From positions 1 to 24,104 of the forward strand of contig URSS01000039.1 of assembly GCA_900550545.1 (NCBI GenBank): a stretch of DNA of 24,104 nucleotides, in the 5' to 3' direction. The position numbers and the translations under genes are program-made. Position 1 is the stretch's first letter. Every line of letters begins with the position of its first letter. The notes under the pieces were generated by a model. That model worked only from the letters and a program-made list of their open reading frames with translations. It was not told the DNA's origin and did no database searches. The stretch is from an uncultured Lachnobacterium sp. GTDB taxonomy: Bacteria; Bacillota; Clostridia; Lachnospirales; Lachnospiraceae. Of the stretch, positions 15,049-22,582 are shown piece by piece.

Positions 15049-15078
15049 ATTATAAATGTGATTAATAGATTATCGCAA
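15049..15078 (-). promoter_or_regulatory. Predicted promoter of the mini-CRISPR RNA
   Basis: On the minus strand, TTGCGA (15073-15078) and a perfect TATAAT (15049-15054) are 18 bases apart. It is divergent from the cas promoter, with the two -35 elements 17 bases apart. The predicted transcript would start near 15042, about 24 bases before the first repeat. Confidence 0.65.
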
Positions 15079-15095
15079 TAAAAAAATTTTTTTTA

Positions 15096-15124
15096 TTGAA
15101 AAGTATAATAAATGATGATATTAT
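15096..15124 (+). promoter_or_regulatory. Predicted promoter of the cas6-cas8b-cas7-cas5 operon
   Basis: TTGAAA (15096-15101) and TATTAT (15119-15124) are 17 bases apart. The predicted start is about 15131, so the leader before the cas6 ATG is about 42 nt and contains the full 18-nt match to the mini-CRISPR spacer. Confidence 0.65.
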
Positions 15125-15139
15125 AAGAATAGTAATTAT

Positions 15140-15157
15140 ATACAAAAACAATTATGC
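15140..15157 (-). promoter_or_regulatory. Predicted target site of the mini-CRISPR guide in the cas6 leader
   Basis: This 18-nt site matches the spacer seed side at 17 of 18 positions, with the single mismatch at spacer position 6. The trinucleotide just upstream of the protospacer on the minus strand (15160-15158) is TCA, within TTTTCA, a plausible type I-B PAM. A full-length Cascade footprint from here would extend over the predicted transcription start and -10. Confidence 0.7.
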
Positions 15158-15172
15158 TGAAAAGGAGAAAAA

Positions 15173-15877
15173 ATGGGGGTAACGGTATATGAAATTCGAC
15201 TAAAAGTTTATACTCTAGTGGATATTTCCACAGAGCAATTATTGGAAAAAGAAGCAGCGTTTATAGATTCTGCTTTGGGGTTGGATGATCAGTGGATAAA
15301 ATATCACGAAGATAACAAATACAAGTTATATTCCTATGATATGTTATACCCAATCGAAAAAGACGGTGGATATTTAAAGGATCATATTTATACATTTCGG
15401 ATTCGGACGGTCAATGTAGATCTGGCAAAATATTTCTCCAAAGTCCTGCCAAATCATTACACCAGAGAACTGAAGGGACTGGTGGCAGAAAACCGGATTC
15501 TTCCGAAAAAAACGATCAGTGAGATTTATACGCTGACGTCGGTAGTGATGAAGTTTGAGGACGGATATTGGAGGGGAAAATATCCGATAGAGGTATTTGA
15601 GCAGCGTCTTTTTTCCAATGCGGTCAAAAAGTATAAGCAGTATACGGGAGAAGAGGTCAATGAGGATTTCCAGTGGTATACGCAGATCACATTTTTGAAT
15701 AAAAAGCCGGTTCCATTATCGTATGACAGCAAAAAAATAAAATTGCTTGGGGATAAAATCAATCTTAAAATTGCGGATAATAAGCAGGCACAAGAATTGA
15801 CTTATTTTATGCTGGGGGCAGGCCTGGGAGAACTCAATTCAAGAGGCGCAGGAACATGTAATTATCGTTATTTATAA
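15173..15877 (+). CDS. cas6: Cas6, CRISPR RNA endoribonuclease (type I-B)
   Basis: The 234-residue protein has the Cas6 form: an N-terminal ferredoxin-like fold with YHEDNKYKLYSYDML near 44-58 (H45 is a candidate catalytic residue), and the C-terminal glycine-rich loop MLGAGLGELNSRGAG at 213-227 that closes the family. It cuts the pre-crRNA inside each repeat to leave an 8-nt 5' handle. AAAGGAG precedes the ATG by about 7 bases. It is the first gene of the effector operon. The 42-nt leader before it carries the mini-CRISPR match, so Cascade bound there would block this gene and everything behind it. Confidence 0.9.
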   Translation: MGVTVYEIRLKVYTLVDISTEQLLEKEAAFIDSALGLDDQWIKYHEDNKYKLYSYDMLYPIEKDGGYLKDHIYTFRIRTVNVDLAKYFSKVLPNHYTRELKGLVAENRILPKKTISEIYTLTSVVMKFEDGYWRGKYPIEVFEQRLFSNAVKKYKQYTGEEVNEDFQWYTQITFLNKKPVPLSYDSKKIKLLGDKINLKIADNKQAQELTYFMLGAGLGELNSRGAGTCNYRYL

Positions 15878-15901
15878 ATAACAGGGGAGGTGATAGCGAA
15901 T

Positions 15902-17656
15902 ATGTTAAAGGACTGTCTTGAAATATTTAACGAACAACTGGAACAGACCGAACAGCTATGTGGGGATGGGGATCACCTGATTCTGGATACCTATGTTCCG
16001 GCAGATGGGGATTATCTGATTGTACATAAAGATGGAAAAGTAGAAAAATGCACGGTTACGATGGATAAAAAAACCAGAACTGTACAGACAGACTGGGATG
16101 AGGCATCGGATGCGTATTATCAGTTGAAATTTTATGATTATCACAGCCGGTTAGTGAGCATGGACAAGCCACAGGACCCGAAAAAAGTCATACATTCCAA
16201 TAATTACTGTGCATTCTGGGTGAAGTGGGAAAGCTTTGAGAACGGGAAAATGGACATGCAGGCGCTCGACCGTTATTTTGATGTGTTAAAAAATCCGGCA
16301 GAAAAGTACAAAAAGCCACAGGAGCGAAAAATGTACGACTATATTTTAGATCAGGTCGGGGAAGTGGATCAGGAGAAGCTAGAGCAGCATCGGGATTGGC
16401 TGAAAGAACATGTCTTTTGTCTGGATGAACTTGGTTTAAATTTAAAGAAAAAGAATTATTTAAAGATTTTCTTTGAAGAGGATGAGTTACTTTATATAAA
16501 AGAAGAGCAACGATATCTTGTGACCAAAATCTTTAATAAAAATGATTATAATATGGAGCTGGACGATCAGATTTTTGGTCTTCCAAATGATAATCTTGGC
16601 TTAAATGCTAAGAAACCATTTTTGGAAAATAAGACGCGTAAAGTCACGATTCCTTATATGATTACAACGCAGGAGGCGTTGCAGCAGAGAAAATTTTTTG
16701 ACTATCTGATGAATCAGGCAAATTTGGGATGTATGAATATTTTCTTTGATTATGAAAAAAAGAAGATACTTCCTAAAAAGAAGGGGGAAATGGTAAAAGG
16801 GGAGTTTTCCGGTTTCTTCATACAAATCCAGAAAGGAAAAGAAGTTGAAATTCTGCATCAGGATACCATTGTCGATTATAAATATGAGCTGCGAAAGGTA
16901 TTCCATTACTATGATGTGCTGGGATGCGATGCGTCAGGAGAGTGGTATAAAGACTATACCAATCGGCAGGGATTGCAGGATGTAATCAATGAGGTTATAT
17001 TTTCGAACTGGCTAATTGGAAATTATTTTACACCGGAAGATCAGCTTGGTGCTGAGGGTGCAATTAAAAGAAATTTGATTTGGTCGAGAGCTTCCATTTT
17101 TGCGTGGTTGTATAAAGGACGAGAGGCAAATATTGATCATATTTTGCACAGGGTATGTTTTGACATGATCAAAAACTCCCTGCAAAACGGATATACAAAA
17201 AAAGTCAGACAACAGTTTAATTTAATGTGTTCATTAAGTGAATATTTTGGAGGAGATCATATGGCAGATAAATATCATGATATACGAAATGTATTGCGGG
17301 AAAAAATCAATCAGCAGCAGGATTGTGAAATAGAAAGCGACATGGAATATTTCTATGCAGTGGGACAGTTAGCAGATTATTTTATTTCATTAAGTAAAAC
17401 ACAAAACAGAGTCCATTCGCTGGGAAATCCATTTTTTAATGCGACAAGTGATGATGTGATCAAAACAAGACTGCATCAGTATTTTATGAAATATAATTAT
17501 TTGATCAAACGGGCAGGACAACGTTTTAACCAGTTATATGCGATGGTTAGTGGTTATCTGCCGGAAGGAAAAGTAAGTCAGGAAGATATCGTAGCAGGAT
17601 ACATCAGTAATAATTTGATTTATGAGTCAAACAAGAAAGAGAAGGAGGAAGTGTAA
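15902..17656 (+). CDS. cas8b: Cas8b large subunit of type I-B Cascade (Csh1 type)
   Basis: The 584-residue protein sits between cas6 and cas7 and matches the size and C-terminal layout of Cas8b/Csh1. The helical C-terminal part (YFYAVGQLADYFISLSKTQNR, then HQYFMKYNYLIKRAGQRFNQLYAMVSGYLP) is the region that in this family also serves as the small subunit. Cas8b recognises the PAM and helps open target DNA. I chose ATG 15902 because GGAGGTGAT (complementary to the 16S rRNA end) lies 7 bases upstream. The GTG at 15890 is part of that site. An internal start at 17261 probably gives a separate Cas11. Its stop lies 1 base before cas7. Confidence 0.87.
   Translation: MLKDCLEIFNEQLEQTEQLCGDGDHLILDTYVPADGDYLIVHKDGKVEKCTVTMDKKTRTVQTDWDEASDAYYQLKFYDYHSRLVSMDKPQDPKKVIHSNNYCAFWVKWESFENGKMDMQALDRYFDVLKNPAEKYKKPQERKMYDYILDQVGEVDQEKLEQHRDWLKEHVFCLDELGLNLKKKNYLKIFFEEDELLYIKEEQRYLVTKIFNKNDYNMELDDQIFGLPNDNLGLNAKKPFLENKTRKVTIPYMITTQEALQQRKFFDYLMNQANLGCMNIFFDYEKKKILPKKKGEMVKGEFSGFFIQIQKGKEVEILHQDTIVDYKYELRKVFHYYDVLGCDASGEWYKDYTNRQGLQDVINEVIFSNWLIGNYFTPEDQLGAEGAIKRNLIWSRASIFAWLYKGREANIDHILHRVCFDMIKNSLQNGYTKKVRQQFNLMCSLSEYFGGDHMADKYHDIRNVLREKINQQQDCEIESDMEYFYAVGQLADYFISLSKTQNRVHSLGNPFFNATSDDVIKTRLHQYFMKYNYLIKRAGQRFNQLYAMVSGYLPEGKVSQEDIVAGYISNNLIYESNKKEKEEV
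17261..17656 (+). CDS. Predicted Cas11 small subunit from an internal start in cas8b
   Basis: Inside cas8b, GGAGG (17249-17253) stands 7 bases before an in-frame ATG at 17261. Translation from there to the shared stop gives 131 residues (Cas8b residues 454-584), starting MADKYHDIRNVLREKI. The product is almost all helical, and its size fits Cas11 small subunits. Independent translation of the small subunit from within the large-subunit gene is known for type I-B, I-C and I-D systems. The ribosome binding site is as good as those of the real gene starts in this operon. Confidence 0.7.
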   Translation: MADKYHDIRNVLREKINQQQDCEIESDMEYFYAVGQLADYFISLSKTQNRVHSLGNPFFNATSDDVIKTRLHQYFMKYNYLIKRAGQRFNQLYAMVSGYLPEGKVSQEDIVAGYISNNLIYESNKKEKEEV

Positions 17657-17657
17657 C

Positions 17658-18596
17658 ATGGAAAAGAGAGTATATGGGGTCTTGGGAATTTCTTCTATTA
17701 TGGCAAACTGGAATGCTGATTTTACGGGATATCCGAAAAGTATGTCGGATGGAACTGTGTATGGAAGTGACAAGGCATTAAAGTATCCGATGAAAAAAAT
17801 GTGGGAAAATGAAGGAAAGAAAGTACTGTATATAAAGTCCATGAAATTTTCCGAGAAAGATGGATCTTTGGTTCCGAATTCATTAAAGGAACGATATGAG
17901 AATATTTTTGGGGTAAAGGATTTAAAAGATGCTAAAGATTCCAAGGAAGTTTTGACAAATCTGATGTCTGCTGTAGATGTGAAGAATTTTGGTGCTACAT
18001 TCGCAGAGGCCAAGAATAATTTCTCTATTACAGGTGCAGTACAGTTTGGCCAGGGATTTAATAAATATGATGGGACGGTTGCAGAGGAACAGCAGATTCT
18101 CTCTCCGTTCCGGGATGGGTCAAAAGACAGTGAAAAAAATGAAGAAGCTAAAAATTCTACATTGGGCACTAAAGTTACAAGCAATGAAGCACATTATTTC
18201 TATCCATTTGTGATCAATCCTCTGGCATATAAAGAACTGGTGGCACTCGGAGTTACCGAAGGTTATACAGAAGAAGATTATCAGAATTTTAAGAGAACAG
18301 CGTTGGTTTCTGCTACCGCGTATGCAACCAATGCAAAAGAGGGATGCGAAAATGAATTTGCTCTTTTTGTAGAAACAGATCCGGAAGTATATCTGCCAAA
18401 TTTGTCAGAATATATTACATTTGAAAAAGGGGATAAACAGAATACGATCGATATCAGTGCATGTGAGAAAATTTTAAACGAGATGCGGGAGAAGATTAAG
18501 AGTATAGAAGTTTATTACAATCCATATACCACGAAGCTGGTATCGGAAGGAAAAGGAGTGCGGGTATATAACATTGTCACACAAAAAGAGGTGTAA
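17658..18596 (+). CDS. cas7: Cas7 backbone subunit of type I-B Cascade (Csh2 type)
   Basis: The 312-residue protein has the Cas7/Csh2 pattern: the N-terminal MEKRVYGVLGISSIMANWNAD, then SITGAVQFGQGFNKYDG and STLGTKVTSNEAHYFYPFVINP. Several copies coat the crRNA spacer and set the six-base periodicity with flipped-out nucleotides. I chose ATG 17658 because AGGAGG lies 9 bases upstream. The frame also opens at 17622, but that would add residues overlapping cas8b without a binding site. It is followed 3 bases later by cas5. Confidence 0.9.
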   Translation: MEKRVYGVLGISSIMANWNADFTGYPKSMSDGTVYGSDKALKYPMKKMWENEGKKVLYIKSMKFSEKDGSLVPNSLKERYENIFGVKDLKDAKDSKEVLTNLMSAVDVKNFGATFAEAKNNFSITGAVQFGQGFNKYDGTVAEEQQILSPFRDGSKDSEKNEEAKNSTLGTKVTSNEAHYFYPFVINPLAYKELVALGVTEGYTEEDYQNFKRTALVSATAYATNAKEGCENEFALFVETDPEVYLPNLSEYITFEKGDKQNTIDISACEKILNEMREKIKSIEVYYNPYTTKLVSEGKGVRVYNIVTQKEV

Positions 18597-18599
18597 TTT

Positions 18600-19352
18600 A
18601 TGGAGGCATTGCAATTTACACTCAGCGGAAAGGATGCTTTTTTTAAGAAGCCGGAAGTAAATACCTATCATTATTATACATTTGGGCAGATTCATAAAGT
18701 GGTGCTGCTTGGAATGTTTGGGGCAATCCTTGGATATGGCGGATATGCGCAGAAAAAGTGGGAAAGTCCGAAAAAAGGAGAGCCGGCTGTGGAAGACTAT
18801 CCGGAATTTTATGAAAGACTCAAAGATATAAAAATATCCATAATTCCACAAAATGAGCGTGGATATATTCCGAAAAAAATCCAGCTTTTTAATAACTCTG
18901 TGGGATACGCATCAGGAGAGCAGGGGGGCAACTTGATCGTAAAAGAGCAGTGGCTTGAAAATCCAAAATGGGAAATTTATCTTTTACTTGATGGTACGGA
19001 AGCAGAAAAAATAGCAGAATATTTATTACAGAACCATTGTGTTTATTTTCCATATCTGGGGAAAAATGATCATCCGGCAGACATTACAAACGCAAAAAAA
19101 GTATCAATAGAAGAGATTTCAACAGAAATGACCGTTTTATCCTGTATGTATCCAAAAGGAACCGGGGATGTAGTTTTCCCGGATGATGAGGATGAGCGGG
19201 AAGTATTTAAGTATGAGGAAAAGCTTCCGGTGCGGTTGAATGGATACACAAATTTGTATGAATATGACACATTTTGTTTTACGAATATGGATGTACATAT
19301 TAAAACCGGTACACTATACCGTTTGGAAAATAAAATACTGACCTTTTATTAA
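18600..19352 (+). CDS. cas5: Cas5 subunit of type I-B Cascade
   Basis: The 250-residue protein follows cas7 after 3 bases. The N-terminal strand and glycine-rich loop (LQFTLSGKDAFFKKPEVNTYHYYTFGQ, then LLGMFGAILGYGGY) match Cas5b, which caps the crRNA 5' handle beside Cas8. AGAGGTG inside the end of cas7 is its binding site. It is the last gene of the effector unit, and a strong hairpin terminator starts 10 bases after its stop. Confidence 0.88.
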   Translation: MEALQFTLSGKDAFFKKPEVNTYHYYTFGQIHKVVLLGMFGAILGYGGYAQKKWESPKKGEPAVEDYPEFYERLKDIKISIIPQNERGYIPKKIQLFNNSVGYASGEQGGNLIVKEQWLENPKWEIYLLLDGTEAEKIAEYLLQNHCVYFPYLGKNDHPADITNAKKVSIEEISTEMTVLSCMYPKGTGDVVFPDDEDEREVFKYEEKLPVRLNGYTNLYEYDTFCFTNMDVHIKTGTLYRLENKILTFY

Positions 19353-19362
19353 ATGTAAGGAC

Positions 19363-19395
19363 TCCCCTGCCTGTTTTATCTGGCAGGGGATTTTT
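19363..19395 (+). terminator. Terminator between cas5 and cas3
   Basis: A 9-bp perfect stem (19363-19371 with 19382-19390, TCCCCTGCC/GGCAGGGGA) with a 10-base loop is followed by five Ts (19391-19395). It lies 10 bases after the cas5 stop and should end or reduce transcription before cas3. Confidence 0.85.
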
Positions 19396-19409
19396 ATCAC
19401 GGAAAATAC

Positions 19410-19436
19410 TTTTTAGGGATAGGACAGTGATAAAAT
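19410..19436 (+). promoter_or_regulatory. Possible promoter for cas3-cas4-cas1-cas2
   Basis: TGATAAAAT at 19428-19436 is an extended -10. A convincing -35 is lacking (only T-rich sequence from 19410). It is the best candidate in the 124-base gap between the terminator and cas3; read-through from cas5 is the alternative. Confidence 0.3.
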
Positions 19437-19519
19437 CTGTAGTCTGATTAGAGTTTTTATAGAAAAATGTATTCTGTGGAATAAAAATAAGAGTTGAAGG
19501 TTACCAAGAGGAGAAGCCT

Positions 19520-22036
19520 ATGGAAGTAGAAAAATATATGATTCATGTTGGAGATGCACTGGAAGATCCAGATATGTGTTTTGCCCATCTGCTGGAAGGA
19601 AAAGAAAAAAAAGAAACCTTGCAGGAGCATACAAAATTGTGTCAGAAATATTGGAAAAGGATGGTGGAACAAAGAGGACTGGTCAGTATTTTTGACAATT
19701 TTAAAAACCGGTATTTGCAGGGAATCAGTGAAGAAGGAAAATATTTATTTGATGTAATGACCGTTAATATTGTCACCTGGCATGATTTTGGAAAATGTAA
19801 CCCGCGTTTTCAGAAAGATAAAATGAAGCATCCATGGCATATGGATCTGGCACCGGATAGCGCAATTGGAAGCAGACATTCCATATTATCGGCAATGTTT
19901 TATCTGGATTATTTTATTGAACGGATCAATCAACTGGAGGACAAGCAGGAGAGAACGAAACTCAAAGATTTTGCATATATGTATTCCTATGTGATTTCCA
20001 GACATCATGGAAATCTTTCGGATTTTTCTGAATATATGAATGAACTGTTGGGAAAAGGGAATACCGAAATTGGAGAAAAGGCATGGGAGTGGTATCAGAA
20101 ATGGAAAAATGGCGAAACTGTAAAACTATATAAACATTTCACAGGTAATATGGAAAATCGGCTGGAAATGCAGACGCAGGGACAGGCGATTGGATTATAT
20201 GCATGGATAAGATTACAGTTTTCGCTTTTGACAGCAGCAGATTATTATGCAACTTCGGAATTTATGAGTGGAATCGAAGTTACAGATTTCGGAAAATTCG
20301 GGGATATTCAACAGCTGATCCGGCAGTATGAAGACGGAGAAGTGCAGAAAAAAATCCGAAACTATCAAAGAGAAATCTATCCGATGGAACCGGAAAAACT
20401 GCAACAGGTAAGTGAAATTAATATACTTCGGACAGAACTTTTTTCAGAGGCGGAAGAGAACTTAAAAAGGAACAAAGATCAGTCTGTTTTTTATCTGGAA
20501 GCTCCTACCGGAAGTGGTAAAAGTAATACGGCAATGAATTTAAGTTTTACTTTAATGCAGGAAAATTCAGATTTGAGAAAGCTGTTTTATATTTATCCGT
20601 TTAATACTCTGGTAGAACAAAACATGAGTATTCTTGAAAAAACATTTGGAAACAAAAAGGAAATCATGTCGCAGATTGCAGTAGTGAATTCCTTAGTACC
20701 TTTCAAAGATAAAAAAGAAGTGGAAGAGGACAGGGAAAATTCCAAAAAGTATCAGGAAATTTTACTGGATCGTCAGTTCCTGAATTATCCATTTATTTTG
20801 TCCACCCATGTCATGTTGTTTCGGACAATGTTTGGGAATGCGAAAGAAGATGTCTTTGGTTTTCAACAGTTATGTCATTCGGTTATTGTTCTGGATGAAA
20901 TTCAAAGTTATAAGATCAATTTGTGGAGTGAAATGATCGCTTTTCTGAAAGAGTTTGCGGAACTTCTGGATATCAAGGTGATTATTATGTCGGCAACATT
21001 GCCGAATCTGGAAGTGCTGACCGATCATAAAGAAAATGCGGTCCGGTTACTTTCGGATTGTTTAAAATATTTTCATCATAAAATGTTCCGGGAGAGAGTC
21101 GTTCCAAAATACGATCTGTTAGAGGAAGATATAACACTGGAATCCTTGGCAGAGCATGTTCTTGAAAATAAGAATAAAAAGGTACTGATCGAGTTTATCA
21201 AAAAAGCAAGTGCGGAGGAATTTTATCGTATTTTAGGTGAAAGGGTGGAATCTGTGTTCCTGATGACAGGGGACAGCAGTATTCAGGAACGGAAAGATTT
21301 GATCGAAAAGATCAAAGGGCTGTCATCGGTGATTTTGGTTGCCACACAGGTCATTGAAGCTGGAGTGGATATTGATATGGATATCGGTTTTAAGGATATT
21401 TCCAGATTAGACAGTGAAGAGCAGTTTATGGGGCGTATTAACCGGTCCGGGAAAAAAGACGGAGTTGTGTACTTTTTCAATCTGGATGAGGCGAAAAGTA
21501 TATACAAAGAAGATGTGCGCGGGGATGAGAGAGTTACACTTATGGTTCCGGAAATTCGTACATTTTTGGAAACTAAAAATTTCTCTGCTTTTTATGAAAG
21601 CGATATTTTGCCAGTCCTGAAAAAGAAAGGAGAAATGATTGATAAAAATAATTTAAAAGAATTCTTTTCACAAAAGGTAGGAATTTTGAATATGCCGGAA
21701 GTTGCAGAAAAAATGAAACTGATTGACGATAATACCCAGGGTATTTTCATTTGTTTTGGAAGAAAACTGGGGGATGTTGATAGTCGGATGTTATGGTGGG
21801 AATATAAAGAACTGCTTGAAAATACACAGATGAATTATGCTGAAAAAAAGGTCAGACTGCACGATTTGAGAAGTGAAATGAATGCTTTTATTTACCAGTT
21901 TAAGAATTCCGCATTGGTTGAGGCAAATGAGCATATCGGTGATTTGTATTTTATCGAAAATGGAGAGGAATACTTTGATGAAAATGGAGTTTTAAAGAGA
22001 GAATTGTTTAGTGACGATACAGATTTGTTTTTATAG
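19520..22036 (+). CDS. cas3: Cas3 nuclease-helicase (HD domain plus SF2 helicase)
   Basis: The 838-residue protein carries a full N-terminal HD nuclease domain (H37 in LQEHTKL, H88-D89 in WHDFGK, H120 in GSRHS, H162-H163 in SRHHGNL). The SF2 helicase core follows: Walker A APTGSGKS at 328-335, DEIQ at 459-462, SATLPN at 491-496, VATQVIEAGVDI at 607-618 and QFMGRINRSG at 635-644. All catalytic residues look intact, so it should unwind and degrade target DNA recruited by Cascade. AGAGGAG lies 8 bases before the ATG. It is separated from cas5 by a terminator and 167 bases, so it is probably made at a lower level than Cascade. cas4 follows 8 bases later. Confidence 0.95.
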   Translation: MEVEKYMIHVGDALEDPDMCFAHLLEGKEKKETLQEHTKLCQKYWKRMVEQRGLVSIFDNFKNRYLQGISEEGKYLFDVMTVNIVTWHDFGKCNPRFQKDKMKHPWHMDLAPDSAIGSRHSILSAMFYLDYFIERINQLEDKQERTKLKDFAYMYSYVISRHHGNLSDFSEYMNELLGKGNTEIGEKAWEWYQKWKNGETVKLYKHFTGNMENRLEMQTQGQAIGLYAWIRLQFSLLTAADYYATSEFMSGIEVTDFGKFGDIQQLIRQYEDGEVQKKIRNYQREIYPMEPEKLQQVSEINILRTELFSEAEENLKRNKDQSVFYLEAPTGSGKSNTAMNLSFTLMQENSDLRKLFYIYPFNTLVEQNMSILEKTFGNKKEIMSQIAVVNSLVPFKDKKEVEEDRENSKKYQEILLDRQFLNYPFILSTHVMLFRTMFGNAKEDVFGFQQLCHSVIVLDEIQSYKINLWSEMIAFLKEFAELLDIKVIIMSATLPNLEVLTDHKENAVRLLSDCLKYFHHKMFRERVVPKYDLLEEDITLESLAEHVLENKNKKVLIEFIKKASAEEFYRILGERVESVFLMTGDSSIQERKDLIEKIKGLSSVILVATQVIEAGVDIDMDIGFKDISRLDSEEQFMGRINRSGKKDGVVYFFNLDEAKSIYKEDVRGDERVTLMVPEIRTFLETKNFSAFYESDILPVLKKKGEMIDKNNLKEFFSQKVGILNMPEVAEKMKLIDDNTQGIFICFGRKLGDVDSRMLWWEYKELLENTQMNYAEKKVRLHDLRSEMNAFIYQFKNSALVEANEHIGDLYFIENGEEYFDENGVLKRELFSDDTDLFL

Positions 22037-22044
22037 GGGGGCTT

Positions 22045-22539
22045 ATGCGGGTAAATGGAACACTTATCAATTATTATTTTCATTGTAAAAGGCAATGTTA
22101 TTTGCATGGAAACCGATTGAATCTGGAGGACAACAGTGAACAGGTTAAGATCGGAAAAGTAATTCATGAGGAAAAGGCACAGGGACATAAGAATACCGAG
22201 ATTGCAATTGATAATATCCGGCTGGACCAGTTGACCAAGGAATACCTTACAGAGATAAAAAAATCAGATGCAGATGCGGAAGCAGCAAAATGGCAGTTAT
22301 TATTTTATCTCAGCATTTTAAAGTCAAAAGGAATTGTCAGAAAAGGAAAGCTTGAATTTGTAGAAAAAAACAGGAAAGATAAAAAGGTTGTAATTTTGGA
22401 ACTGACGGAGGAGGCAGAAAAAGAGTTACAAGAGTATATAAAAGAAATTGAACAATTACTTGCGCAGGAGGAACCGCCGGAATGTATTCATAAAAGTACC
22501 TGTAAAAAATGTGCGTATTATGAATATTGTTATATATAA
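22045..22539 (+). CDS. cas4: Cas4 RecB-like exonuclease
   Basis: The 164-residue protein has the Cas4 signature: VNGTLINYYFHCKRQCYL at the start with the first cluster cysteine, EIKKSD and WQLLFYL of the RecB nuclease core, and three closing cysteines in STCKKCAYYEYC. It trims prespacers and selects PAM-containing ends for Cas1-Cas2. The binding site is an unusual G run (22036-22041), only 4 bases from the ATG, weaker than others in the locus. It lies 8 bases after cas3 and 43 bases before cas1. Confidence 0.92.
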   Translation: MRVNGTLINYYFHCKRQCYLHGNRLNLEDNSEQVKIGKVIHEEKAQGHKNTEIAIDNIRLDQLTKEYLTEIKKSDADAEAAKWQLLFYLSILKSKGIVRKGKLEFVEKNRKDKKVVILELTEEAEKELQEYIKEIEQLLAQEEPPECIHKSTCKKCAYYEYCYI

Positions 22540-22582
22540 ATGAATCAAAATTATAACCTGTGTTATACGAAGGAGGAAGTAG

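Noticed and set aside
15890..15901. A GTG start for cas8b at 15890.
   Set aside because: The GTG is part of the ribosome binding site GGAGGTGAT serving the ATG at 15902.
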